NCBI RefSeq assembly: GCF_029227915.1
Contig: NC_079876.1
Coordinates: 32,159,828 to 32,223,827 of the forward strand
Direction of reading: 5' to 3'
DNA length: 64,000 nucleotides
From: Hydractinia symbiolongicarpus
Taxonomy: Eukaryota > Cnidaria > Hydrozoa > Anthoathecata > Hydractiniidae
A model generated the notes under the pieces. It did no database searches, had not been told where the DNA came from, and was given only the letters and a program-made list of their open reading frames with translations. Of the stretch, positions 1 to 7,719 are shown in pieces. A program made the position numbers and the translations under genes. Every line of letters begins with the position of its first letter. Position 1 is the stretch's first letter.

Positions 1-21
1 GTTTGATTCCCCGCCAATGCA
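1..21 (+). tRNA. tRNA-Gly, 3' end only (cut by window edge)
   Basis: The sequence matches the T-arm and acceptor 3' half of the complete Gly copies at 1065, 2227 and 3387 (ends CCAATGC plus discriminator A). The rest lies outside the window. Confidence 0.75.
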
Positions 22-158
22 TCGTGTTTTACCTACACCAGAAAATACCCTCCGTAAAAAAGAAAGGAAGGAAAATAAATAAAAAAACATAGCTGAAGAA
101 AAGTGCTACGGCTGCTTGCATTCACCACCTCAAACCGCCCTGCTGGGCAGTGATAAAA

Positions 159-231
159 TGCCGACACCCGGGATTGAACAAGGGACCTTCAGATCTTCAG
201 TCTGACGCTTTGCCAACTGAGCTATCTCGGC
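159..231 (-). tRNA. tRNA-Phe(GAA), unit 1
   Basis: 73 nt; the anticodon loop CTGAAGA gives GAA. The 5' acceptor is GCCGAGA. This copy has an acceptor mismatch (3' side TGTCGGC) and a T-stem mismatch, so it may be inactive. Confidence 0.8.
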
Positions 232-311
232 CATGATCAATTCTATCACATGGCAAAGGTCTGTACGTTGTGATAGACACTTGACCAGATCAAAAAGAAT
301 GTTTGAAGATT

Positions 312-393
312 CGCTGCGAGTAGGGTTCGAACCTACGCGGGAAGATCCCATTAGATTTCAAGTCTAACGCCTGAACCACTCGGCCATCGCAGC
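312..393 (-). tRNA. tRNA-Ser(UGA), unit 1
   Basis: 82 nt type II tRNA with long variable arm. The loop CTTGAAA gives anticodon UGA. Acceptor GCTGCGA/TCGCAGC pairs perfectly, the discriminator is G as in serine tRNAs, and the T-stem GTAGG/CCTAC is intact. This is one of the best-preserved copies in the array. Confidence 0.88.
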
Positions 394-467
394 AGAAATT
401 GCTGGGTAACCAGAATAATTCATCAGCTCACCACTCAGGTACCGAAGAGAACAGAAAGCCAACTAGT

Positions 468-539
468 AGGGGCCACCCGGGTTTGAACCAGGGACCTCTC
501 GATCTGCAGTCGAATGCTCTACCACTGAGCTATATCCCC
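468..539 (-). tRNA. tRNA-Cys(GCA), unit 1
   Basis: 72 nt; the loop CTGCAGA gives GCA. The 5' acceptor is GGGGATA and the discriminator is U. One acceptor mismatch (3' side TGGCCCC). Confidence 0.85.
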
Positions 540-615
540 AGCCAAGGACGGATTCCACGCACAGGGTATATAACATCAACGCGTAAGAGAGCAACTTAAC
601 TTAAAAAATGTACAC

Positions 616-687
616 TTCCCGCACCGGGAATCGAACCCGGGCCGCCTGGGTGAAAACCAGAAATCCTAACCACTAGACTATGCGGGA
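616..687 (-). tRNA. tRNA-Glu(UUC), unit 1
   Basis: 72 nt; anticodon TTC. Acceptor TCCCGCA/TGCGGGA and T-stem CCGGG/CCCGG pair perfectly. This is the best Glu copy of the array. Confidence 0.88.
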
Positions 688-735
688 TACATTCGCATTG
701 TCTTTCTGTTCGCATCAAAAACACTTTTTTGCGTC

Positions 736-817
736 CGTTGCGAGTAGGATTCGAACCTACGCGGAAAGATCCCATTTGATTTCTAGTAAAACGCTTTAAC
801 CACTCGCCCATCGCAGC
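736..817 (-). tRNA. tRNA-Ser(AGA), unit 1
   Basis: 82 nt type II tRNA; the loop CTAGAAA gives AGA. There is one acceptor mismatch and one anticodon-stem mismatch, so function is doubtful. Confidence 0.75.
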
Positions 818-875
818 CTGACAAACTGCCGGCCATTGCCACAAGGCCGACCAGGAAGCACAACATTACCGCTAA

Positions 876-948
876 AGGCACTGCCCGGATTTGAACCGGG
901 GATCTCCTGTCTACTAGACAGGCGCTTTAACCGCTAAGGCACAGCGCC
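876..948 (-). tRNA. tRNA-Thr(AGU), unit 1
   Basis: 73 nt; the loop CTAGTAG gives AGT. Acceptor GGCGCTG/CAGTGCC pairs (one G-U) and T-stem CCCGG/CCGGG is intact. The D-stem has a C-C opposition at its first pair. Confidence 0.8.
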
Positions 949-1064
949 TGCCTGATAGGAGATTTTGAAAATCAAAATATCACACGTCTGAAATGCCGTT
1001 AAGGCTACTAACACACCGGAACGTGATACACTGTCACTCGGAAATTTTGGAAATGTATAGGCAC

Positions 1065-1135
1065 GCATTGGTAGTTCAGTGGTAAAATTCTTGCCTGCCA
1101 CGGTGGAGACCGGGGTTCCATTCCCCGCCAATGCA
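1065..1135 (+). tRNA. tRNA-Gly(GCC), unit 1, damaged
   Basis: 71 nt on the strand opposite to its six neighbours; anticodon GCC. The acceptor GCATTGG/CCAATGC is intact. The anticodon stem is mismatched (GGTGG in place of GCGGG) and the T-loop is TTCCATT, which breaks the B-box consensus. Confidence 0.7.
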
Positions 1136-1272
1136 TCGTGTTTTACCTACACCAGAAAATACCCTCCGTAAAAAAGAAGGGAAAGAAAATAAATAAAAAA
1201 ACATAGCTGAAGGAAAGTGCTACGGCTGCTTGCATTCACCACCTCAAACCGCCCTGCTGGTCAGTGATAAAA

Positions 1273-1345
1273 TGCCGAGACGCGAGATTGAACCAGGGAC
1301 TTTCAGATCTTCAGTCTGACGCTCTTCAAACTGAGCTATCTCGGC
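1273..1345 (-). tRNA. tRNA-Phe(GAA), unit 2, damaged
   Basis: The acceptor GCCGAGA/TCTCGGC is perfect, but the D-loop has lost the normal GG pair and the T-stem has a mismatch. Anticodon GAA is kept. Confidence 0.72.
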
Positions 1346-1425
1346 CATGATCAATTCTATCAAATGGAAAAAGTCTGTACGTTGTGATAGACACTTGACC
1401 AGATCAAAAAGAATGTTTCAAGATT

Positions 1426-1507
1426 CGCTGCGAGTATGGCTCGAACCTACGCGGGAAGATCCCATTAGATTTCAATTCTAAGACCTTGACCACTCCGCCA
1501 TTGCAGC
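1426..1507 (-). tRNA. tRNA-Ser(UGA), unit 2, damaged
   Basis: 82 nt copy of the unit-1 gene with anticodon UGA retained, but with base changes in the T-loop region, the variable arm and the acceptor (3' side of the plus strand reads TTGCAGC). Probably a pseudogene. Confidence 0.6.
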
Positions 1508-1580
1508 AGACATTCCTGGGTAACCAGAATAATTCACCAGCTCACCACTCAGGTGCGCAGACGACAAAAAGCCAACTAGT

Positions 1581-1652
1581 AGGGGAAACCCGGGTTTGAA
1601 CCAGGGACTTCTAGATCTGCAGTCGAATGCTCTACCACTGAGCTATATCCCC
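1581..1652 (-). tRNA. tRNA-Cys(GCA), unit 2
   Basis: 72 nt copy with anticodon GCA. The acceptor 3' side is altered (plus strand AGGGGAAACCC against AGGGGACACCC in unit 4). Confidence 0.7.
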
Positions 1653-1729
1653 AGCCAAGGAAGGAATCTACGCACAGGGTATATAACATCAACGCGTGAG
1701 AGAGCAACTTAACTTGAAAAAATGTACAC

Positions 1730-1801
1730 TTCCCGCACCGGGAATGGAACCCGGGACGCCCGGGTGAAAACCAGAAATCCTAATCACTAGACCATGCTGG
1801 A
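1730..1801 (-). tRNA. tRNA-Glu(UUC), unit 2, damaged
   Basis: Anticodon TTC is kept. The 5' acceptor has a substitution and the T-loop is altered (plus strand GGAATGGAAC). Confidence 0.65.
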
Positions 1802-1897
1802 CACATTCGCACCACTACGTAATTTAGATGTCATGCTTTTTTGAGAATTTAAACTAGCTTTGTCTTTCTGTTCGTATCAAAAACACTTTTTTGCGTC

Positions 1898-1979
1898 CGT
1901 TGCGAGTAGGATTCGAACCTACGCGAAAAGATCCCATTTGATTTCTAGTCAATCGCCTTAACCACTCGCCCATCGCAGC
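1898..1979 (-). tRNA. tRNA-Ser(AGA), unit 2
   Basis: 82 nt copy with anticodon AGA. It shares the unit-1 acceptor mismatch and has another at the edge of the anticodon stem. Confidence 0.7.
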
Positions 1980-2037
1980 CTGACAAACCGCCGGCCATTG
2001 CCACAAGGCCGACCAGAAAGCACAACATTACCGCTAA

Positions 2038-2110
2038 AGGCACTGCCCGGATTTGAACCTGGGATCTCCTGTTTACTAGACAGGCGCTTTAACTGCTAAG
2101 GCACAGCGCC
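2038..2110 (-). tRNA. tRNA-Thr(AGU), unit 2
   Basis: 73 nt copy with anticodon AGT and intact acceptor. Minor changes in the T and D arms relative to unit 1. Confidence 0.75.
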
Positions 2111-2226
2111 TGCCTGATGGGAGATTTTAAAAATCCAAATATCACACGTTTGAAATGCCGTTAACGCTACTGACACACTGGGACGTGATACACTGTCACT
2201 CGGAAATTTTGAAAATGTATAGGCAC

Positions 2227-2297
2227 GCATTGGTAGTTCAGTGGTAAAATTCTCGCCTGCCACGGTGGAGACCGGGGTTCCATCCCCCGCCAATGCA
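2227..2297 (+). tRNA. tRNA-Gly(GCC), unit 2, damaged
   Basis: 71 nt; anticodon GCC. It shares the GGTGG anticodon-stem lesion and the altered T-loop of the unit-1 copy, so units 1 and 2 inherited the same broken Gly gene. Confidence 0.68.
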
Positions 2298-2434
2298 TCG
2301 GGTTTTACCTACACCAGAAAATACCCTCCGTAAAAAAGAAGGGAAAGAAAATAAATAAAAAAACATAGCTGAAGGAAAGTGCTACGGCTGCTTGCATTCA
2401 CCACCTCCAACCGCCCTGCTGGTCAGTGATAAAA

Positions 2435-2463
2435 TGCCGAGACGCGAGATTGAACCAGGGACT

Positions 2464-2502
<39 letters not shown>

Positions 2503-2507
2503 TCGGC
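2435..2507 (-). tRNA. tRNA-Phe(GAA), unit 3
   Basis: Anticodon GAA; acceptor perfect and D-arm canonical. There is one T-stem mismatch, shared with unit 2. Confidence 0.78.
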
Positions 2508-2587
2508 CATGATCAATTATATCACATGGCAAAAGTCTGTACGTTGTGACAGCCACTTGACCAGATCAAGAAGAACGTTTCAAGATT

Positions 2588-2669
2588 CGCTGCGGGTAGG
2601 GTTCGAACCTACGCGGGAAGATCCCATTAGCTTTCAAGTCTAACGCCTTAACCACTCGGCCATCGCAGC
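2588..2669 (-). tRNA. tRNA-Ser(UGA), unit 3
   Basis: 82 nt; anticodon UGA. Acceptor position 7 is mismatched (CCGCAGC on the 3' side) and the anticodon stem carries a substitution. Confidence 0.72.
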
Positions 2670-2742
2670 AGAATTTCCTGGGTAACCAGAATAATTTACC
2701 AGCTCACCACTCAGGTGCCGAAGAGGAAAAAAGCCAACTAGT

Positions 2743-2813
2743 ACGGGACACTCGGATTTGAACCACAGACCTCTCGATCTGCAGTCGAATGTTTTACCAC
2801 TGAGCTATATCCC
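2743..2813 (-). pseudogene. tRNA-Cys pseudogene, unit 3
   Basis: 71 nt, one base short at the 5' acceptor (only three G). The 3' acceptor and T-arm are altered, but the GCA anticodon is still readable. Confidence 0.7.
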
Positions 2814-2889
2814 AGCCAAGGACAGAATCCACGCACAGGGTATATAACTTCAACGCGTGGGAGAGAAACTTAACTTAAAAAATGTACAC

Positions 2890-2961
2890 TTCCCGCACCG
2901 GGAATCGAACACGGGCCGCCTGGGTGAAAACCAGAAATCCTATCCACCAGACCATGCAGGA
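2890..2961 (-). tRNA. tRNA-Glu(UUC), unit 3
   Basis: 72 nt; anticodon TTC. One acceptor substitution and changes in the D-arm and T-stem relative to unit 1. Confidence 0.7.
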
Positions 2962-3057
2962 CACATTCGCGGCACTAAGTAATGTAGATGTCATGCTTTT
3001 CTGACAATTTAAACTAGATTTGTCTTTCTGTTCGTGTCAAAAACACTTTTTTGCGTC

Positions 3058-3139
3058 TGCTGCGAGTAGGATCCGAGCCTACGCGGGAAGATCCCATTTG
3101 ATTTCTAGTCAAACGCTTTAACCACTCGGCCATCGCAGC
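3058..3139 (-). tRNA. tRNA-Ser(AGA), unit 3
   Basis: 82 nt; anticodon AGA. The acceptor pairs perfectly here, unlike units 1 and 2, but the T-loop and B-box are altered and the discriminator is A instead of G. Confidence 0.7.
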
Positions 3140-3197
3140 CTGACAAACCGCCGGCCACTGCCACAAGGCCGACTAGAAAGCACAACATTACTGCTAA

Positions 3198-3270
3198 AGG
3201 CACTTTCCGGATTTAAACCGGGGATATCCTGTTTACTAGACAGGCGCTTTAACCGCTAAGTCACAGCGCC
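3198..3270 (-). tRNA. tRNA-Thr(AGU), unit 3, damaged
   Basis: 73 nt copy with anticodon AGT. Substitutions lie in the T-arm (CTTTCCGG on the plus strand) and D-arm. Confidence 0.65.
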
Positions 3271-3386
3271 TGCCTGTTGGGAGATTTTGAAAATCAAAAT
3301 ATCACAAGTCTGAAATGCCGTTAAGGCTACTGACACACCGGGACGTGATACACTGTCACTCGGAAATTTTGGAAATGAGTAGTCAC

Positions 3387-3457
3387 GCATTGGTGGTTCA
3401 GTGGTAGAATTATCGCCTGCTATGCGGGAGACGGGGGTTCAATTCCCCGCCAATGCA
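3387..3457 (+). tRNA. tRNA-Gly body with GCU anticodon, unit 3
   Basis: 71 nt with a canonical Gly D-arm, intact acceptor and a proper T-loop (TTCAATT), better than the other Gly copies. The anticodon loop reads CTGCTAT, so position 36 is U and the anticodon is GCU (serine AGC/AGU) in place of GCC. There is one mismatch at the base of the anticodon stem. Seen directly; whether it is expressed is unknown. Confidence 0.72.
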
Positions 3458-3589
3458 TCGTGTTTAACCTGCATCAGAAAATACCCTCCGTAAAAAAGGA
3501 AAGAAAATAATTAAAAAAACATAGCTGAAGGAAAGTGGTACGGCTGCTTGCATTCACCATTCAAACCGCCCTGCTGGGCAGTGATAAAA

Positions 3590-3606
3590 TGCCGCGACCC
3601 GGGATT

Positions 3607-3657
<51 letters not shown>

Positions 3658-3662
3658 TCGGC
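3590..3662 (-). tRNA. tRNA-Phe(GAA), unit 4
   Basis: 73 nt; anticodon GAA, canonical D-arm and T-arm. One acceptor mismatch at pair 5-68. Confidence 0.8.
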
Positions 3663-3742
3663 CATGATCAATTCTATCACATGGCAAAAGTGTGTACGAT
3701 GTGATAGCCACTTGACCAGATCAAAAAGAATGTTTCAAGATT

Positions 3743-3824
3743 CGCTGCGAGTAGGGTTCGAACCTACGCAGGAAGATCCCATTAGAATTTAAGTCTAATG
3801 CCTTAACCACTCGGCCATCGCAGC
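3743..3824 (-). tRNA. tRNA-Ser body with UAA anticodon, unit 4
   Basis: 82 nt with the same acceptor, discriminator G, variable arm and T-arm as the Ser(UGA) copies. The anticodon stem TTAGA/TCTAA is intact, but the loop is CTTAAAT, giving anticodon UAA (leucine UUA). It differs from Ser(UGA) by G to A at position 35 plus loop changes. Confidence 0.75.
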
Positions 3825-3898
3825 AGAAATTCCTGGGTAACCGGTATAATTCACCAGGCTACCACTCAGGTGCCGAATAGGACAAAAAGCCAACTAGT

Positions 3899-3970
3899 AG
3901 GGGACACCCGGGTTTGAACCAGGGACCTCTCGATCTGCAGTCGAATGCTCTACCACTGATCTATATCCCC
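3899..3970 (-). tRNA. tRNA-Cys(GCA), unit 4
   Basis: 72 nt; acceptor GGGGATA/TGTCCCC intact, anticodon GCA and T-arm canonical. One D-stem substitution (TAGATCAG). Confidence 0.8.
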
Positions 3971-4133
3971 CGCCAAGAACGGAATCCACGCACAGGGTAT
4001 ATAACATCAGCGCGTGAGAGAGCAACTTAACTTAAGAAATGTTCGATTTACAAAAGAAAGGAAAAAAATCGTTAGAAAAATGTCCTAATGCTGCACCCAC
4101 AAACCAAAAACGCTCTGTTGTATGTTGTTAAAA

Positions 4134-4207
4134 TGCCGAGACCCAGGATTGAACCAGGGACACTCAAATCTTCAGTCTGACGGTCTTCTTGCTAAGCTAT
4201 CTATGGC
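4134..4207 (-). pseudogene. tRNA-Phe pseudogene at array end
   Basis: The Phe sequence is recognisable, including the GAA loop, but the 5' acceptor has an insertion and the D-arm is destroyed. Confidence 0.7.
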
Positions 4208-4605
4208 CAACCAACGTTTGTAATATGCTTATGTGAAAATGTTGAAGTAGTTTGAGAATTAATAAACTTCCTTCCTTTTACTAATTTTTCAACTTACCAA
4301 TTATATATACAAGACAATCGCACTTGCAGATGTCATAAGAATTCGGGTTTCTAAGTTCTTGTTTTTTAAGATGGAGCTGAATAACTTTGAAGGTAAGTTT
4401 TGTTTCGTTTCCTACTATATTGTTATATTGCTCATACTAAATTGTTTCATACCAAATTTTGATTTTTAACGGACAGTACCTTTAAAGGGAATAAAAAAAA
4501 CAGGAGAAGTAATTTAGGTAAGAAAATTTCCTAGAAAATTGGGAGCCTTTGTTGGTTATATGATTAGCTATTTTTAAACTGCTTAAATACGCTGTCTTTC
4601 ATGTA

Positions 4606-4626
4606 GTTCAAACCCGGGTGTCCCCT
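4606..4626 (+). pseudogene. tRNA-Cys 3' fragment with unit flank
   Basis: The T-arm and acceptor end of tRNA-Cys in inverted orientation relative to the array. It is followed to about 4680 by the spacer that normally follows Cys. Confidence 0.6.
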
Positions 4627-4679
4627 ACTGGTTGTCTTTTTGTCCCCTTCAGCCCCCGCAGGGTGAGCTGATCAATTGT

Positions 4680-5690
4680 TCTCTTTTATTTGCGAAATTT
4701 TAAATAGGTGGAATATTCACACTTGAATTCTTTAATCTGATTGGTTGACTACAAAAGCATTGCATAATGTGAGGAATTTTCAAACCTTAATATCCCACCT
4801 GTCGTGGGAATGGACAATTGAAAAAGAGAGTTCAAAAAATATCGATAAGTCGGAAACTTTTTTAGTTTTTGCTTTGACATGTAGACGTTTTCACTTTCCC
4901 ATTTCAGATAATTCGGATTAGAATTAGATGCTCCTTTGATATTTCTAATGTTATTTTGTTGTATACGCACAGGTAATTGCTAGACCTCTCCGTATACAAT
5001 CTACTTTAGCAATCTCAGTGTATAAGATTTTGTCTATCACAATGGTGTGATTTTAGTTGATTAAAGGAGAGGCGAACTGCGCTTGCCGCACGGCTGCTGA
5101 GTAAATGTTTATGATGAGTGTTTATTTTAAAGACCAGAACGACTGGATTGGTCGTCTGCTTCATAGAAGATTCCTCACTATAAATCGATTTTGTTCACAT
5201 CTTTGTGAGTGCTTAATTATTTATAATTGAGTATATTTACAGACTGGCCAAATGGGTGGTCCAATTAAAAAACAATAGGATATATTTCTCTCCATTGTGA
5301 AAGTTATTGGTCAATATACCCAAAAATGGTTACACTAGAAAACGTTGAAAATCAAAGTAGCAAAAATGTTGAACTGCATGTGAGGGACATATTTATATTA
5401 TTTTATGCTACTGAACTTACTGAACTGACTGAACTAACTAAAAGTAAAAAGTTACAAATAAGGTTGTGTTATTAAATGTTTTCGGTGTGTATATTTATGC
5501 AAATATGGCGCCATCTCATCATAACAAACTTTGGTGGAAACGGACTCAAAACTTGAACAAAATACTGTTGTTGGTCATGAAAAATATTTCTTTAGTTCAG
5601 AGAAGTTCAAAAGAAAGTTATAAAATGCTGCTTTTACTTATAGTACGTAATATCTTCTTGGTTATCTTTAGTCAAATATCTCATTTTTTA
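4680..5690. other. Featureless AT-rich stretch
   Basis: Only short chance open frames. I see no recognisable gene, tRNA or repeat with clear ends. Confidence 0.6.
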
Positions 5691-5696
5691 TGTTTA

Positions 5697-6479
5697 AGAC
5701 GGACGCAAATGCGTCAAACTGTTCATCAAACAGCTCATCAAACTGTTTGATGAAAATTTTATCAAACTGCGAATGTTTGATGAAATCGAATTTTCCATTT
5801 GCGTCAACTCGTCAAACATGTTTTATCAAAACATTCGAAATGATTGAAGGCCTATTCATTTACAAAATTTCAAAATGGCGGCTGATATGGCGTATCTTCT
5901 GGTATTGAGTGAGCTTATGTATTCTGATGATGAAAAGCCACATCGAGGAAAAAGACGCAGCTGGATAAAACGAAGAGTTGAAAAGGGATAATTTAATAAT
6001 ATTGTAAAGGAACTAAAATTCGAATATCGATTTGAATTCCGAGAAATGTTCCGAATGGATATTGTTGATTTTGAGTTAATATTAACCAAATTTCGGATTT
6101 ATTTCGCCTAAGGAGAGAGGAGAACCAAACCCGTGAATGCTGATGAATGGCTAGCATTAACTTTACGGTTTTTAGCTACCGGGGAAGCTTCTAAGTTTCC
6201 AGTTCCGTATATCATTAAACGCTGATTGATGGAGTTCGACTCAAATGCGTCAAACAGCCATCAAACAGCAAACCTCGGTTTGATGAACCCATTTTGTTTG
6301 ATGAAAAGTTTGATCGCGATCAAACGTCATCAGACTTCATCAAACTCAATTTTTTTCTTCTTTTCTCGTTTTATCGAAAAAATCGTGTTTGATGGTTCAA
6401 CTCAAATTCATCAAACTTTTCATGAAACTCGCTAGTTTGATGCAGTTTGATAAAACGTTTGACGCATTTGCGAACACCT
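5697..6479 (+). mobile_element. PIF/Harbinger-type element, 783 bp, decayed
   Basis: The element is flanked on both sides by TTA (5694-5696 and 6480-6482), the 3-bp target duplication typical of PIF/Harbinger transposons. The terminal repeats include a perfect 16-bp inverted repeat, CGCAAATGCGTCAAAC at 5704-5719 and its complement at 6457-6472. Both ends are packed with TTTGATGA/TCATCAAA motifs in both orientations. The core carries a transposase remnant. Confidence 0.82.
5875..6225 (+). pseudogene. Harbinger transposase N-terminal remnant
   Basis: A single 117-codon frame starts with ATG at 5875 and is interrupted by two internal stops (TAA near 5989 and near 6109) before the final TGA. The remnant reads RGKRRSWIKRR, then an EFREMFRMD segment, then ADEWLALTLRFLATGE. 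The RMD and ALTLRFLATGE patterns are characteristic of the region N-terminal to the DDE domain in Harbinger/HARBI1-like nucleases. No DDE catalytic core is present, so the element is a non-autonomous internal-deletion derivative. Family assignment is from remembered family patterns. Confidence 0.75.
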
Positions 6480-6482
6480 TTA

Positions 6483-7590
6483 CTGGTTTAAGTAGGATGT
6501 TGGATGTACTCATCCAAAATCCTACTTATTTTCACCTTATACAGCCATGAACATTCTATAGACATTTTCCTAGGAATGTATAGAGGTACTTAGTTGTGAA
6601 ATATATTTATTTAATTGTTATTATAGTAGTTATCTTAGTAAATTTTAGGGTTCAGAAATCTATAAACTTTTTTCTTTAGCTTAAAATTTATTCTCTGGCT
6701 GCCACAAAATATTTTTTTTTGTTTGCCTTTCCTTTAACGGAAGTCTAAGCTTTGCAAGATTGATGTAATTTTTCTTATTATATTTGCATTTTTCTTGATT
6801 CAAAGAACCAGGATGGTTTCAGTTTAAGATGTTCTTTTTTAAGTTCAGCTTAATGATTTTTTTCACTATCAATTTTTGTTTAACTTATTGTCACACATTT
6901 GGACAATGTTTTCTAGCACATTGCGCATTTTGGGACAAAGAACAAGTTTTAAAAAACCACAACAAAAAAATCTTCCCTCATGAAATATATCTCTTTGTAT
7001 CCATTGTGTTTTCCAGGACAAGTGAAAAGTCAATAACATTTCAGCCTGCCAATTGTTCTTATTTTGTTCTTACTTTTTAACAGCTTTTATCCTTAGTGTT
7101 CTTATAAAAGTAGGGGTAAATGTTGAGGCGAAACGTAAGCAAAAATTATTATAAAAAAAACAAATAAAATTTACAAAAAGGTACACGAAGCTTTTCATAA
7201 ATAAAACTTTACATCTTCAGGTAAGTAATGAAAAAGTAATGAAAAGCTTCGTGTATTTTATTGTAAATTTTATATGTTCTTTCTTATAATAATCCTACTA
7301 CGGCGAAGAAAACAATAGTAAGCAAAATTTGTTTTTAGAAATACTTTTTATTGGTTAAGAATAAGGTTTTTGGAATCCTTTATTCGTCTTGTGTGTCTTA
7401 AAACAAGTTATTCTCAGGACAGACAATTGACGAGTGAATTGACTTTCTCATAGATTGTTAATACCATTGAACGTTTCTCACGTGTTAGCCGTTTTCTTCA
7501 GTGCTATAAAAAAGCTTTTCATCCTAGCCTACATTATTTATTTGTTTTATTTTGCCCATTCTGATTTTTACTCACATGGGGTTGTGGCTC
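6483..7590. other. No gene seen; one fold-back
   Basis: No supported gene. An imperfect inverted repeat joins about 7166-7198 and 7239-7272 (both arms include GAAGCTTTTCAT or its complement), enclosing about 40 bp. Confidence 0.6.
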
Positions 7591-7593
7591 TTG

Positions 7594-7716
7594 TCTATAT
7601 TTTAATACCTGTATGCGTCTGTCGGTCATAAAATATGGTACCGCAAGTAACAAAACGCACGTAGTGTGGTATAAAAAAGACGGGCGAACCCGTGGATTTG
7701 TTCGCGGTCGTGTTAG
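7594..7716 (+). mobile_element. Decayed miniature Helitron-like element
   Basis: It starts TCTATATTTTAATACC, continues with GTCTGTCGGTC and ends with a GACGGGCGAACCCGTGGATT block and a damaged terminal hairpin. The same order of blocks occurs at 39419-39556, so this is an older copy of that short element. Confidence 0.6.
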
Positions 7717-7719
7717 TTT

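Larger units (their letters stand above)
1..4207. repeat. Tandem array of multi-tRNA units
   Basis: Three complete units and a partial fourth are seen, starting inside an earlier one. Each unit has the order Phe, Ser(UGA), Cys, Glu, Ser(AGA), Thr on the minus strand and Gly on the plus strand. Phe copies start at 159, 1273, 2435 and 3590, so periods are 1114, 1162 and 1155 bp. Unit 1 is shorter because it lacks about 50 bp between Glu and Ser(AGA). Spacers are as conserved as the tRNAs, so the array grew by duplication of the whole unit. The array decays after 3970 and ends in a broken Phe copy at 4134-4207. Confidence 0.93.

Noticed and set aside
130-844. Short frames in the tRNA array (for example 130-351, 399-599, 596-844)
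   Set aside because: They run through tRNA bodies on either strand and recur only because the units are repeated.
3743-3824. Reading the UAA copy as an ordinary tRNA-Leu
   Set aside because: Acceptor, discriminator and variable arm are those of the adjacent serine genes, and it occupies the Ser position of the unit.
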